This document shows positions 43,106 through 51,468 of a stretch of 64,000 nt of DNA, one piece after another. The DNA lies in the NCBI RefSeq assembly GCF_014192105.1, contig NZ_JACHXK010000021.1, positions 58,845 through 122,844 on the forward strand, written 5' to 3'. Position 1 is the stretch's first letter, and each line of letters starts with the position of its first letter. The notes under the pieces were generated by a model. It saw nothing but the letters and a program-made list of their open reading frames with translations. It made no database searches and had not been told where the DNA came from. The position numbers and the translations under genes were made by a program. Source of the DNA: Paenibacillus phyllosphaerae (GTDB lineage Bacteria; Bacillota; Bacilli; Paenibacillales; Paenibacillaceae).

Positions 43106-44953
43106 ATGAACAAGAAAGGGAAATTCGCGGCCTTGCTGCTCATCAGTTTGACGATGGTGCTAAGCGGCTGCAAAGTAACGACCAAGAATGAGGCTGCCGA
43201 GGCGCCTGCGAACACGTCGAACACGGCGAATACGCAGCAGACCGAGACGGCGGACGACGGCTCGCTGGTCGATATCGAGCTGCTCGGCATGAGCTCCGGC
43301 GAAGCGGATCTGAACATTATCCGCGACCAGCTGACGAAGAACGGTTTCAACGTTAAGCTCAACATTCAAGCCGATTACGGCAGCTTCAAATCGCAGCAGG
43401 ACGCAGGCAACTTCGACATCGCCCTGTCCAGCTGGACGACGGTAACCGGCAATCCCGACTATGCGGTGCGCTCCCTGTTCAAGACAGGCGGAGATTACAG
43501 CATTCTCGCCGATTCCGAGATCGACAAGCTGATCGACACGGCGTCGACGCAGACGCCTGAACAGTATGTCGACACGTACAAACAGTTCGAACAGCAACTC
43601 GTATTCGACAAAGCGTACATCGTGCCGCTCTACAACTCGCTTAAGGCGCAGGCGCTTAATCAAGACGTGTTGAAGCAAGAATCCGTTCGTCTGTCCAAGT
43701 CGCGTTCGCTCGTATGGGAAGACATCGACTTCAAGGATGAGTCCAAGCGCGCCACGGATTCGCTCGTGCTGCAATCGACCATGCCGACGTTAACGTCGCT
43801 TGACCCGATCAAAGGCAACGACGGCTCCATCAATATGATTAACACCAACATGTACGTCCGCTTGCTCAACCTGACGGACGACGACAAGCTGACAGCCGAT
43901 GGCTCGCTGTCGTATAATTTCGCGATCGACGGCAGCAATTCGGAATACTACTTCGTCCTTCGCGACGACATCAATTTCGCTCAGATCAAAGACAAGAAGG
44001 CTGTCGATACAAGGCAGCGCGTCGGCGCAGAGGACGTCATCTTCTCCCTGAACCGCGCCAAGGACAAGAACTCCGTGCCGGACCATCGTACCTTCACGCT
44101 TCACGAGCATATCAAGACCGTCGAAGCCGTAACGGATCTGGCAGCGCTCGAATCGGCTAAGCTAGCCAGCGGCGAGACCGTAAAGACCGCGCTGGAAGCC
44201 GGGTTGGAGAACAAAATCACGGGTCTTACGGCCGACAAAACGAAAGCCGACCATAAGTCCGGCAACTATCAAGTCATCAAGCTGACGACGACCGAGCCGT
44301 TCCCGCAAGTGCTGAACTACCTGGCGCACCAATCGGCAGGCATCGTATCCAAGAAGCAAGTCGAGAGCATCAACACCTATGACGTGGCCAAATTCGACGT
44401 TAACAAGGATATCCCTTACGGCGACCAGAACACGGTTACGGAAGGCGCGCAATACAACAATACGCTGTTCGCAAGCGGCCCTTATATCCTGTCTTACAAG
44501 AACGATTACGAAGCGATTTTCTACAAGAACCCGGGTTATCTGAAAGGCACCGACCACGAACCGAAGATCGAGAACATCAAGATCCGCTTCATCAAAGATG
44601 CCGACAGCGCGCTGGCAGCGCTGCGCAGCGGCGAGATCCACGTCTACTACGGCGTGACCGAAACCAAGTTCGACGTCGTCAAAGGCGACAGCAAGCTATC
44701 GCTGCAAACGATGCCGAGCAACGGAGTCTCCTACCTGCTGTTCAATACGAAGAACCGTCCTGTAGCGGAGAGCGCCGATCTGCGTAAAGCCGTGCTCTAT
44801 TCGATCAATCAAGACGAAATTCTGGCGTACTACAACGGTAACAAAATCAAGGCGGTATCGACGGTCAGCCCGCTCGTTCAGACAGGGCTTGAACTGAAGA
44901 GCGATCCGGCCAAAGCGAAGGAATTCCTGGCGGCTTATAAAGCAGCCAAGTAA
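43106..44953 (+). CDS. Solute-binding lipoprotein, SBP_bac_5 family, apparently circularly permuted
   Basis: A 615-residue lipoprotein (lipobox LSGC, Cys22); ATG 43106 follows GGAGGGGAAAG. The expected C-terminal segment of a DppA/OppA protein is found first: VDIELLGMSSGEADLNIIRD, KNGFNVKLNIQADYGSFK, GNFDIALSSWTTVTGNPDYA and DKAYIVPLYNS (about 55-189). The usual N-terminal part comes afterwards: LTSLDPIKGNDGS (about 230), YYFVLRDDINFAQI, AEDVIFSLNRAKD, ASGPYILSYKNDYEAIFYKN, ALAALRSGEIHVYYG, SYLLFNTKNRP and ADLRKAVLYSINQDEIL. The protein ends at DPAKAKEFLAAYKAAK, exactly where a normal family member would enter the segment seen here at the start. It is in the operon with the two extended permeases. 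The ligand is unknown. Confidence 0.88.
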   Translation: MNKKGKFAALLLISLTMVLSGCKVTTKNEAAEAPANTSNTANTQQTETADDGSLVDIELLGMSSGEADLNIIRDQLTKNGFNVKLNIQADYGSFKSQQDAGNFDIALSSWTTVTGNPDYAVRSLFKTGGDYSILADSEIDKLIDTASTQTPEQYVDTYKQFEQQLVFDKAYIVPLYNSLKAQALNQDVLKQESVRLSKSRSLVWEDIDFKDESKRATDSLVLQSTMPTLTSLDPIKGNDGSINMINTNMYVRLLNLTDDDKLTADGSLSYNFAIDGSNSEYYFVLRDDINFAQIKDKKAVDTRQRVGAEDVIFSLNRAKDKNSVPDHRTFTLHEHIKTVEAVTDLAALESAKLASGETVKTALEAGLENKITGLTADKTKADHKSGNYQVIKLTTTEPFPQVLNYLAHQSAGIVSKKQVESINTYDVAKFDVNKDIPYGDQNTVTEGAQYNNTLFASGPYILSYKNDYEAIFYKNPGYLKGTDHEPKIENIKIRFIKDADSALAALRSGEIHVYYGVTETKFDVVKGDSKLSLQTMPSNGVSYLLFNTKNRPVAESADLRKAVLYSINQDEILAYYNGNKIKAVSTVSPLVQTGLELKSDPAKAKEFLAAYKAAK

Positions 44954-44976
44954 AACGGCGAAGGAGGAGGGGAAGC

Positions 44977-45450
44977 ATGACCGACACGTTCCATCCGGCT
45001 CCGGCCAAATTGTCGCAATGGGATGCGCTCAGCCTGGAGTCGCTGCGCCGTCACGGCTGGTCGAATGAAGAACTGATCCGCCGCGTCGAGTCTGGCGAAC
45101 TGCCGGAAGATGACAGCAAATTCCGGTTCACGTATGTGGATCTGGTTACATTAGCGCGTGAACAAAGCGAGATCTTCACTCAAGCGGTCACGCAAGGGTA
45201 TCAGATCAAATTCAGTACCTTGGGAGGCAGCCGCAGTTGGTTATTCCTCGTCTTGAACCGCGAGGCGGAGCTCATCTCCGAACCTGGCCAAGAGGCCGTT
45301 CAAGCCTCGCTTACGGAAGCGGAGGCCGAGCGACTCGCGTCCGTCTTATCGTTCGGCTGGACGGTAAAGCTGCAGGATGAAGCGGTGGACGCCGACGGAA
45401 GAGCGGTGTACCGCGTCGTCCCGGTCGAACGAGGTCCTCTCGCCGTCTAA
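44977..45450 (+). CDS. Uncharacterised 157-residue protein in the peptide-type ABC operon
   Basis: I do not recognise this protein. It starts at ATG 44977 after AAGGAGGAGGGGAAGC, 23 bases after the binding-protein gene, and a terminator follows, so it is the last gene of the operon. It is soluble and acidic, with no signal peptide or membrane segment. SLESLRRHGWSNEELIRRVE (about 19-38) reads as a helical or HTH-like piece. Later, IKFSTLGGSRSWLFLVLNRE and LSFGWTVKLQDEA look like beta strands. Its place suggests a role tied to this transporter, for example regulation or ligand processing; that is inference. Confidence 0.7.
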   Translation: MTDTFHPAPAKLSQWDALSLESLRRHGWSNEELIRRVESGELPEDDSKFRFTYVDLVTLAREQSEIFTQAVTQGYQIKFSTLGGSRSWLFLVLNREAELISEPGQEAVQASLTEAEAERLASVLSFGWTVKLQDEAVDADGRAVYRVVPVERGPLAV

Positions 45451-45466
45451 GACTAGCCTAACGAAG

Positions 45467-45507
45467 AACGCCATCCGTTCCTGTAGAGGAGCGGATGGCG
45501 TTTTTTT
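45467..45507 (+). terminator. Terminator of the ABC operon
   Basis: AACGCCATCCGTTCC pairs with GGAGCGGATGGCGTT (one base unpaired), followed by a T run. It lies between convergent genes. Confidence 0.88.
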
Positions 45508-45523
45508 GGGCTTATTGGCCGGT

Positions 45524-46402
45524 TTATTGCAAGGAAGGATGCCCCTCACGAATGACCGCAATCATCCGGAGCAGCTCCGGCATATGCTTGTGCTTGCCCG
45601 GGTAAGCGATGAACAAGTCGTTACGGACTTCCAAGCCGTCGAATACGATCTGAATGCCGGGCTCTCGAGCATGAAGCATGTATGTCGGCACGATGCTGAT
45701 GCCGAGCCCCATCCCGACCGATTTCATGATCGCGTGCAAGTTCGGGATGACATGCAGCGGCTTGATCAGGGGACGGCGCTTGAAGTGTTCCCGCCACAGC
45801 CGTCTAATGATCGGCAGTTCCAGTCCATAGGAGATCCACTGTTGCGAGGACAGCCATTCTTCCTTTTCCTTTAGGCTGGCCAGATCGGGAACGGCGAGCC
45901 GCTCCGGCGCGATGATTTCGAACGACTCTTCCGCGAGCTTCTCGTGTTCGATGCCGGGCACCGCGTATTTCTTGGACGTGACGATGAGGTCGACTTGGTC
46001 TTCCTTCAACAGCGCGATCAATTGGTCGGCCGTTCCGAAATAGGAGACGGTACTTAAGTTCGCTTGCGCAAGCTTAGGCAACAGCAGCTCGTGAAAATAT
46101 TCGAGCGACCATCCCATTCGAATCACGCTCGTGCTGGGAAGCGATGCCGACTTGAGGCCGGCCGTCTCTTCTTCCAACGACTCGACCAGAGGTGCGAGAC
46201 GGGAATAGAGTTCCTTGCCTCGCTCGGTGGCGACGAGTTTCCGGGACACGCGGGCGAATAGCGGCTCGCCGACTTCGGCCTCGAGCGCGGCGAGATGCTG
46301 GCTCATCGCGGGCTGCGTCATCATTCTCGTCTTAGCCGCCTCGGATACGGAATGGTGTTTGTAGATGGCGATGAAACTCCGGTACCATTCGAAATCGACC
46401 AT
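45524..46402 (-). CDS. LysR-family transcriptional regulator
   Basis: A 292-residue LysR regulator. The N-terminal winged HTH (about 1-62) reads WYRSFIAIYKHHSVSEAAKT and MTQPAMSQHLAALEAEVG, then LFARVSRKLVATERG. The C-terminal effector domain (about 90-290) has the periplasmic-binding-protein fold. It is divergent from a DJ-1/PfpI-type gene across 143 AT-rich bases, the standard layout for a LysR protein and its target. The co-inducer is unknown. Confidence 0.9.
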   Translation of the reverse strand: MVDFEWYRSFIAIYKHHSVSEAAKTRMMTQPAMSQHLAALEAEVGEPLFARVSRKLVATERGKELYSRLAPLVESLEEETAGLKSASLPSTSVIRMGWSLEYFHELLLPKLAQANLSTVSYFGTADQLIALLKEDQVDLIVTSKKYAVPGIEHEKLAEESFEIIAPERLAVPDLASLKEKEEWLSSQQWISYGLELPIIRRLWREHFKRRPLIKPLHVIPNLHAIMKSVGMGLGISIVPTYMLHAREPGIQIVFDGLEVRNDLFIAYPGKHKHMPELLRMIAVIREGHPSLQ

Positions 46403-46486
46403 AACTGTCTTCAGCTCCTCTTCAATGTGCAGGTTAAATTATAAAAATATTTATGATCTAGCGCAATTTATATAATTATCTTTATC

Positions 46487-46492
46487 TATAAT
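46487..46492 (+). promoter_or_regulatory. -10 element of the DJ-1-like gene
   Basis: TATAAT with no good -35 at the normal distance (CAATTT). This fits a promoter that needs LysR activation. The surrounding spacer is very AT-rich and contains overlapping partial palindromes. Confidence 0.4.
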
Positions 46493-46545
46493 GCGCGAGT
46501 ATACTAACCTGGTAACCACATTACAAACCGAGGAGCGGAAGAGAA

Positions 46546-47202
46546 ATGAAACATATACTGATCGTCGTCACGTCAGCCCATCGCATGAACGCAAACAAAG
46601 AGACAGGCCTATGGCTGTCGGAGTTCGCAGAGCCTTATATCGAATTTACCAAAGCGGGCTATGCCGTCACGATAGCGAGTCCTCTCGGCGGCAAGACGCC
46701 AGTTGATCCGAGCAGCTTGAGCGCTGATCTGGAAGCAGAGATTCTCGATGCGCGGCAGTACCTGGAGAACACCGTGCCGCTAAGCGTTGTGAACGCGGCG
46801 GATTACGATGCGATTCTGTTGCCGGGCGGTCACGGCACGATGTTCGATTTGCCGGATAACGAGACGCTGCAAGGGCTCTTGCGCGCCATCTATGAGAACG
46901 ACAAAATCGTTGCCGCCGTCTGCCATGGACCTGCGGGCCTTGTAGAGGCAAAATTGTCGGATGGCCGCTTCCTGGTTGAGGGCAAGCGACTCACCGCATT
47001 CACCGATTCGGAAGAACATGCGGCAGGTCTGGCGGCCGATATGCCGTTCCTGCTCGAGAGCAGACTGCGTGCAGCAGGCGCCAACTTCGTGACGGCGCCG
47101 GACTGGTCCGATCACGTGGAGGTAGACGGGAACCTGATTACCGGCCAGAATCCGCAATCGACGCTCCAAGTCGCCAAAGCGGTCATCGCAAAGCTTCAAT
47201 AA
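46546..47202 (+). CDS. DJ-1/PfpI superfamily protein (Hsp31/glyoxalase-like)
   Basis: A 218-residue single-domain protein. The nucleophile elbow is AVCHGPAGL with Cys126. The conserved early acid region and PGGHGTMFDLPDNETL match the Hsp31/YajL-like branch of type 1 glutamine-amidotransferase-like proteins. Members act as glyoxalase III, deglycase-like stress proteins or chaperones, and which applies here is not clear. Start ATG 46546 follows GAGGAGCGGAAG. It is divergent from the LysR gene and ends at a terminator. A carbonyl-stress response is plausible. Confidence 0.87.
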   Translation: MKHILIVVTSAHRMNANKETGLWLSEFAEPYIEFTKAGYAVTIASPLGGKTPVDPSSLSADLEAEILDARQYLENTVPLSVVNAADYDAILLPGGHGTMFDLPDNETLQGLLRAIYENDKIVAAVCHGPAGLVEAKLSDGRFLVEGKRLTAFTDSEEHAAGLAADMPFLLESRLRAAGANFVTAPDWSDHVEVDGNLITGQNPQSTLQVAKAVIAKLQ

Positions 47203-47263
47203 TTCGCTTAGGAAGCGCAAGACGTATGCTTCCGGCCTCCCTAAGATATAGCTGATCTACCAG

Positions 47264-47299
47264 CGCTCAACATTGGCGGTCCATGTTGAGCGTTTTTTT
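47264..47299 (+). terminator. Terminator after the DJ-1-like gene
   Basis: CGCTCAACAT, loop, ATGTTGAGCG, then seven T. Confidence 0.88.
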
Positions 47300-47425
47300 G
47301 CATATGAGCGTGGTCTGCCTACAATTAATCCTAAAGATGATACTTATAGTCCGTCGACTTTGGCATGGGTTTCCATATAACATGGAGATATCGGTAGGAG
47401 TTACATGGAAGAAGGATGTTGCCTG

Positions 47426-48112
47426 ATGAGCGTATTAGATGATTTCGGCTTGCGGCTGAAGGAGCTGCGGCTTCGCCTCCAGATGTCGCAAGATATGCTG
47501 GCCGTTCGTTCCGGGTTGGACCGGACCTATATCGGCGGCGTGGAGCGGGGCGAACGCAATATTTCGCTTAAGAATATCGAGCTGCTCTGTAACACGCTCG
47601 ATATCGATATTAGTTACTTTTTCGACCACGAACGCTTCTCACTGCATTCGACGCATCTGAAGAATGAGCTGGGACGGCCGTTTGCGGAGCGCTTTAATTA
47701 CCGGGTAACGCCGGAAGATCATCTCATTGCCTGGCAAGTGAACGGCCCCATCTCCTTAGATGAGATCAATCGGATCACCGCGGATCTCAAATCCGCCTGT
47801 CTGCAGCTGGCCCCCGGAAAAGTGAAGCTCTTGATCGATAACCGGAACATGATGGTAAGAGGGCAGCCCATCGTTTTTCAACACGAAGTTACGGAGAGAT
47901 GGGAAGAGCTGCAGCGTTGGTTCCTGCCGCATTGCGAGCAAGTGGTCGTGCTGTGCAACAGCAAGCTGATGCAGAACCAGATGAACCGAATGGCCGGTCG
48001 AAGCGGGCTCATTGCCGTGCAGAAGTGCCTGTTCGTCCAAGGGGAAGCGTGGCTGTCCGAGGAACTTGACCCGCGCAGCTTGTTCGGGCAACAGCAGCAT
48101 GATTTTGCGTGA
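47426..48112 (+). CDS. XRE-family regulator with C-terminal STAS/SpoIIAA-like region
   Basis: A 228-residue protein. The N-terminal Cro/CI HTH (about 5-62) reads LRLKELRLRLQMSQDMLAVR and LDRTYIGGVERGERNISLKN. The remaining 160 residues include LIAWQVNGPISLDEINRI and KVKLLIDNRNMMVRGQPI, then CEQVVVLCNSKLMQNQMNRM, which resemble the SpoIIAA-like/STAS fold, though this match is tentative. ATG 47426 follows GAAGGA. An ATG at 47405, with TAGGAG four bases away, would add MEEGCCL. It lies 48 bases ahead of the P450 gene and probably shares its transcript. Confidence 0.78.
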   Translation: MSVLDDFGLRLKELRLRLQMSQDMLAVRSGLDRTYIGGVERGERNISLKNIELLCNTLDIDISYFFDHERFSLHSTHLKNELGRPFAERFNYRVTPEDHLIAWQVNGPISLDEINRITADLKSACLQLAPGKVKLLIDNRNMMVRGQPIVFQHEVTERWEELQRWFLPHCEQVVVLCNSKLMQNQMNRMAGRSGLIAVQKCLFVQGEAWLSEELDPRSLFGQQQHDFA

Positions 48113-48160
48113 TTGAAATTTGAAATTTGCAGCAAGGCTAGCAAAAGAAAGGAGAATAAC

Positions 48161-49510
48161 ATGGATACCGTAGTAGCAACGAATCCGCCCCAAGGACCCA
48201 AAGGCTCCTGGTTGAGCGGCAATCTGATGGACTATCGGAAGGATCCGCTCGGATTCCTGGTCGATCTGCAGAAGAATTATGGAGGGGCGGCGAAGATCCG
48301 ATTCGGACCCCAGACGATGTACGTCATCTATGACCCCGCATTGTTGAAAGAAGTACTGCTCACCAAGCAGGAGCATTTCGTTAAGCTCAAAGCATTCCAG
48401 GAAGCGAGACTCTTCGTCGGCGACGGCGTGGCGACGAGCCATGGCGAGAAGCATAAGCGGGTGAGACGCTTGATCCAGCCGCATTTTACGAAAGCGCATA
48501 TTCAGAAGTATGCCCTGCAGATGGTACACATCGTAGAGCGCGAACTGCGCACCTGGAAGATCGGCGAACGCCGCGACCTGACCGAAGATATCTCGAACAT
48601 CACGTTCGCCATCATTGCCAAGACGCTCTTCAGCCTGGAGGGCGATGGGTATGCCCGTGCCATCCGCGAGCCGTATGAACTCATTAACCGCATGTGCGCC
48701 GAACGGATGCGCCTCCTCGTCTCTATGCCCCTGTTCATCCCCACTGCCAAGAACCAGGCCTACAAGTCGGCCCTTCACGCGCTTGACCAAGGCGTCTATG
48801 ACATTATTAAGCAGCGTCGAGCCCATCCCGAGCAAGAGGAAGGCGATCTATTATCCGTCCTGATGGAGGCTAGGAACGACCAAGGCGAGGGCATGACGGA
48901 TCAAGAGCTTCGCGACGAGCTGATGATCATGTTTATTGCCGGACATGAGACGTCGGCGAACGCTTTATCCTGGGCTTTCTCGTTCATTATGCAGCAGCCG
49001 GAAGTCGAGCGGAAACTTTATGAGGAGTGGGATCGGGTACTCCAAGGCGCACCCCCGACGGCAGCAACCTATATGCAGCTCACTTACACCCAGAACGTTC
49101 TGTGGGAGGCGATGAGGCTGCGTTCCCCAAGCTTCTTCACCGGCCGTTCGGCCACCCGTGACGTCCAGATCGGTTCGATTCAAGTCAAGAAAGGCCAATC
49201 CGTGCTATTCAGCCCCTTCGCGATTCACCACAACGAAACGTATTTCCCCGATCCGTTAACATTCCAGCCGGAAAGATTCGAGAATGATCTGCTCAAAAAC
49301 ATCCCTCAATTCGCTTATATTCCATTCGGCGGAGGGCCGCGTGGCTGCGTCGGCAACCACTTCGCCATGCTGGAGATGGTCATCGCCCTATGCATGATCG
49401 GTCAGCAATATCGCCTTCGGCTTACACCCGGACACCCGCCGATCGAGATGGAACCGCTCATGACCTTACGTCCCAAGAACGGCATCCAGGTCGTCGTTGA
49501 CCCGAGATAA
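48161..49510 (+). CDS. Cytochrome P450
   Basis: A 449-residue soluble P450 starting at ATG 48161 after AAAGGAG. Motifs are the I-helix oxygen-activation site AGHETSANALSW, the K-helix ExxR in EAMRLRSPSF, the PERF segment FQPERFEND, and the heme loop PFGGGPRGCVGNHFA with Cys396 as axial ligand. The pattern resembles the fatty-acid hydroxylase / CYP102- or CYP4-like branch more than the small actinobacterial type. No reductase domain is fused and no ferredoxin gene is nearby, so electron partners lie elsewhere. It is preceded by an XRE regulator, perhaps its controller. The substrate is unknown. Confidence 0.92.
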   Translation: MDTVVATNPPQGPKGSWLSGNLMDYRKDPLGFLVDLQKNYGGAAKIRFGPQTMYVIYDPALLKEVLLTKQEHFVKLKAFQEARLFVGDGVATSHGEKHKRVRRLIQPHFTKAHIQKYALQMVHIVERELRTWKIGERRDLTEDISNITFAIIAKTLFSLEGDGYARAIREPYELINRMCAERMRLLVSMPLFIPTAKNQAYKSALHALDQGVYDIIKQRRAHPEQEEGDLLSVLMEARNDQGEGMTDQELRDELMIMFIAGHETSANALSWAFSFIMQQPEVERKLYEEWDRVLQGAPPTAATYMQLTYTQNVLWEAMRLRSPSFFTGRSATRDVQIGSIQVKKGQSVLFSPFAIHHNETYFPDPLTFQPERFENDLLKNIPQFAYIPFGGGPRGCVGNHFAMLEMVIALCMIGQQYRLRLTPGHPPIEMEPLMTLRPKNGIQVVVDPR

Positions 49511-49596
49511 CGTTAAAGCCGGCCTGCCGGCGCAAGTAACGAGCACATGATCGCGACGACGCCGGCAAGGACGCTTATGCTAGACTAGCAATTATG

Positions 49597-49622
49597 AAAG
49601 AGGGCTGATGGCCCTCTTTTTT
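49597..49622 (+). terminator. Terminator after the P450 gene
   Basis: AAAGAGGGC, loop TGATG, GCCCTCTTT, then T. Confidence 0.8.
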
Positions 49623-49731
49623 GCGCTTCGATGGCGAGATTATGCTAATTTATGACGGTATAATCGAGGTGCGCCGTTCCTTGTCCCCGATATAATCAAG
49701 GCATGCGATCTACCATATGGGAGGGAACAAC

Positions 49732-51444
49732 GTGTTAAGAAGAAGGACATGGTCAGGCTTGATGGTGAGCGTCATACTCGGAGGCGTTCTCGCGGGATGC
49801 AGCGGCGGGAACGGGAATACCCCGGCAACCAATAACGGCAATGCGACGGAGGCGAACGGCGGATCTTCATCCGGCGAAAATATGCAACCGCTTACACTTA
49901 GTTTCTATAGCGAAGATCCGAATCCGAACTGGTCCAATATGGAAGATGAGGTCGGACAGGTCATTACCGAGAAGACCGGAATTACGCTCGACGCCGAGTT
50001 CGCGGTAGGCGATCCTGTCCAGAAGTCGGCCTTGATTGCCGCAAGCGGCGATTATCCCGATCTCATCAGCGCGAAAGGCAGCATCAACAAATTCGTCGAT
50101 GCGGGAGCGGTGCTCGACCTGACCGAGCTGATCGACGAGCATGCGCCTAACATCAAGAAGCTGTACGGCGAAGAGCTGAAGCGCGCCCGCTACAGCAGCG
50201 AAGATCCGGCGATCTATGCGCTGCCGACCTATTCGGGCGTCGGCCATACAAGCTTCAACGCGGGCGGGGGATTCGAGCTGCAGCATCGCGTCGTGAAGGA
50301 GCTTGGTTACCCGGAGATCCGCACGGTGAAGGACTTCGAGAATGCGATCAAGACTTATCTCGAGAAGCACAAGGCGGACGAGAACGGGGTTCCGAACATC
50401 GGATTAACCCTTAACGCGGACGACTGGCGGATGTATATCTCCGTGACGGATCCGGCTCCGATGGCGACAGGCGCTCCGGGGGACGGGGAATACTTCATCG
50501 ACTTCGAAACGCAGGATGTGACGTACCATTTCCGCCGCCCGGTAGAGAAAGAGTACTTCCGCTGGCTGAACCATATGAACGCCGAAGGGTTGCTCGACCG
50601 GGAGAGTTTCGTTCAGAAATATGATCAATACAAAGCGAAAGTCGCTTCCGGCCGCGTACTCGGTCTCATCGACCAGGATTGGAACTACGGCGACGGCGAG
50701 AAAGCGCTCAAGGCCGAAGGCAAATTCGACCAAGGGTACGGCCACTATCCGGTGACCTTGTCGGAGGAATATAAAGATACGAGCTTCTGGCCGACGGGAT
50801 TCCTCGGCGGCTACGGGATCGCCATCTCGGCCACGAATCCGGATCCGGTGCGCACGATTCAATTCCTGGATTATCTCGCCTCCGACGAAGGTCAGGTGCT
50901 GATGAACTGGGGGATTGAGGGCAAGCATTACGAGGTCGTAGACGGCAAACGCACGATCCCGCAAGAGGTGAATGACCGCAAGATCAATGACGCCGCCTCC
51001 TTCCAGAAGCAGACCGGCATCGGGCATTACCTGAACTTGGCGCCTCACTACGGGGACGGCGTGAAGGATCCGAGCGGCAACTACTACACGACCCAATTCC
51101 CCGAGCAGATCGTGAAGGACTTCAACGAGGTCGAGAAGGAAGTGCTGACCGCCTACAAGGCGACGACTTGGAAGGATCTGTTCCCTAAAGAAGATGAGTT
51201 CCCTGTCCGTCCATGGGGCGCGGCCTGGAATATTCCGGTGCCGGGTGACAGCGAGATCGTAATCCTGGACGAGAAGCTAAAGACGATCACATGGAAACGA
51301 ATTCCGGAAGTCATTCTGTCCAATCCGGCCGACTTCGATAAGCTGTGGGCCGATTATATGGCGGAGCTTGAGGATGCGGGCGTCGAGAAAGCGGAAGAGC
51401 TGCGCAAGGAGCTCGTCCAAGAACGCGTCGAAATGTGGAAATAA
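49732..51444 (+). CDS. LplA-type extracellular solute-binding lipoprotein (orphan)
   Basis: A 570-residue lipoprotein. GTG 49732 is chosen because GGGAGG lies just upstream; the ATG at 49717 would put that site inside the gene. The signal is VLRRRTWSGLMVSVILGGVL with lipobox LAGC, followed by a Ser/Asn/Gly-rich linker. The body resembles long Paenibacillus LplA-like sugar-binding proteins of CUT1 transporters: ITLDAEFAVGDPVQKSAL, SGDYPDLISAKGS, YALPTYSGVGHTSFN. Normally two permease genes, lplB and ytcP, are adjacent; here none is. It may share permeases encoded elsewhere or act as a surface sensor. A GH43 gene and an AraC regulator follow. Confidence 0.85.
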   Translation: MLRRRTWSGLMVSVILGGVLAGCSGGNGNTPATNNGNATEANGGSSSGENMQPLTLSFYSEDPNPNWSNMEDEVGQVITEKTGITLDAEFAVGDPVQKSALIAASGDYPDLISAKGSINKFVDAGAVLDLTELIDEHAPNIKKLYGEELKRARYSSEDPAIYALPTYSGVGHTSFNAGGGFELQHRVVKELGYPEIRTVKDFENAIKTYLEKHKADENGVPNIGLTLNADDWRMYISVTDPAPMATGAPGDGEYFIDFETQDVTYHFRRPVEKEYFRWLNHMNAEGLLDRESFVQKYDQYKAKVASGRVLGLIDQDWNYGDGEKALKAEGKFDQGYGHYPVTLSEEYKDTSFWPTGFLGGYGIAISATNPDPVRTIQFLDYLASDEGQVLMNWGIEGKHYEVVDGKRTIPQEVNDRKINDAASFQKQTGIGHYLNLAPHYGDGVKDPSGNYYTTQFPEQIVKDFNEVEKEVLTAYKATTWKDLFPKEDEFPVRPWGAAWNIPVPGDSEIVILDEKLKTITWKRIPEVILSNPADFDKLWADYMAELEDAGVEKAEELRKELVQERVEMWK

Positions 51445-51468
51445 GCAGGATTGGCGAAGAGGGCCTGA

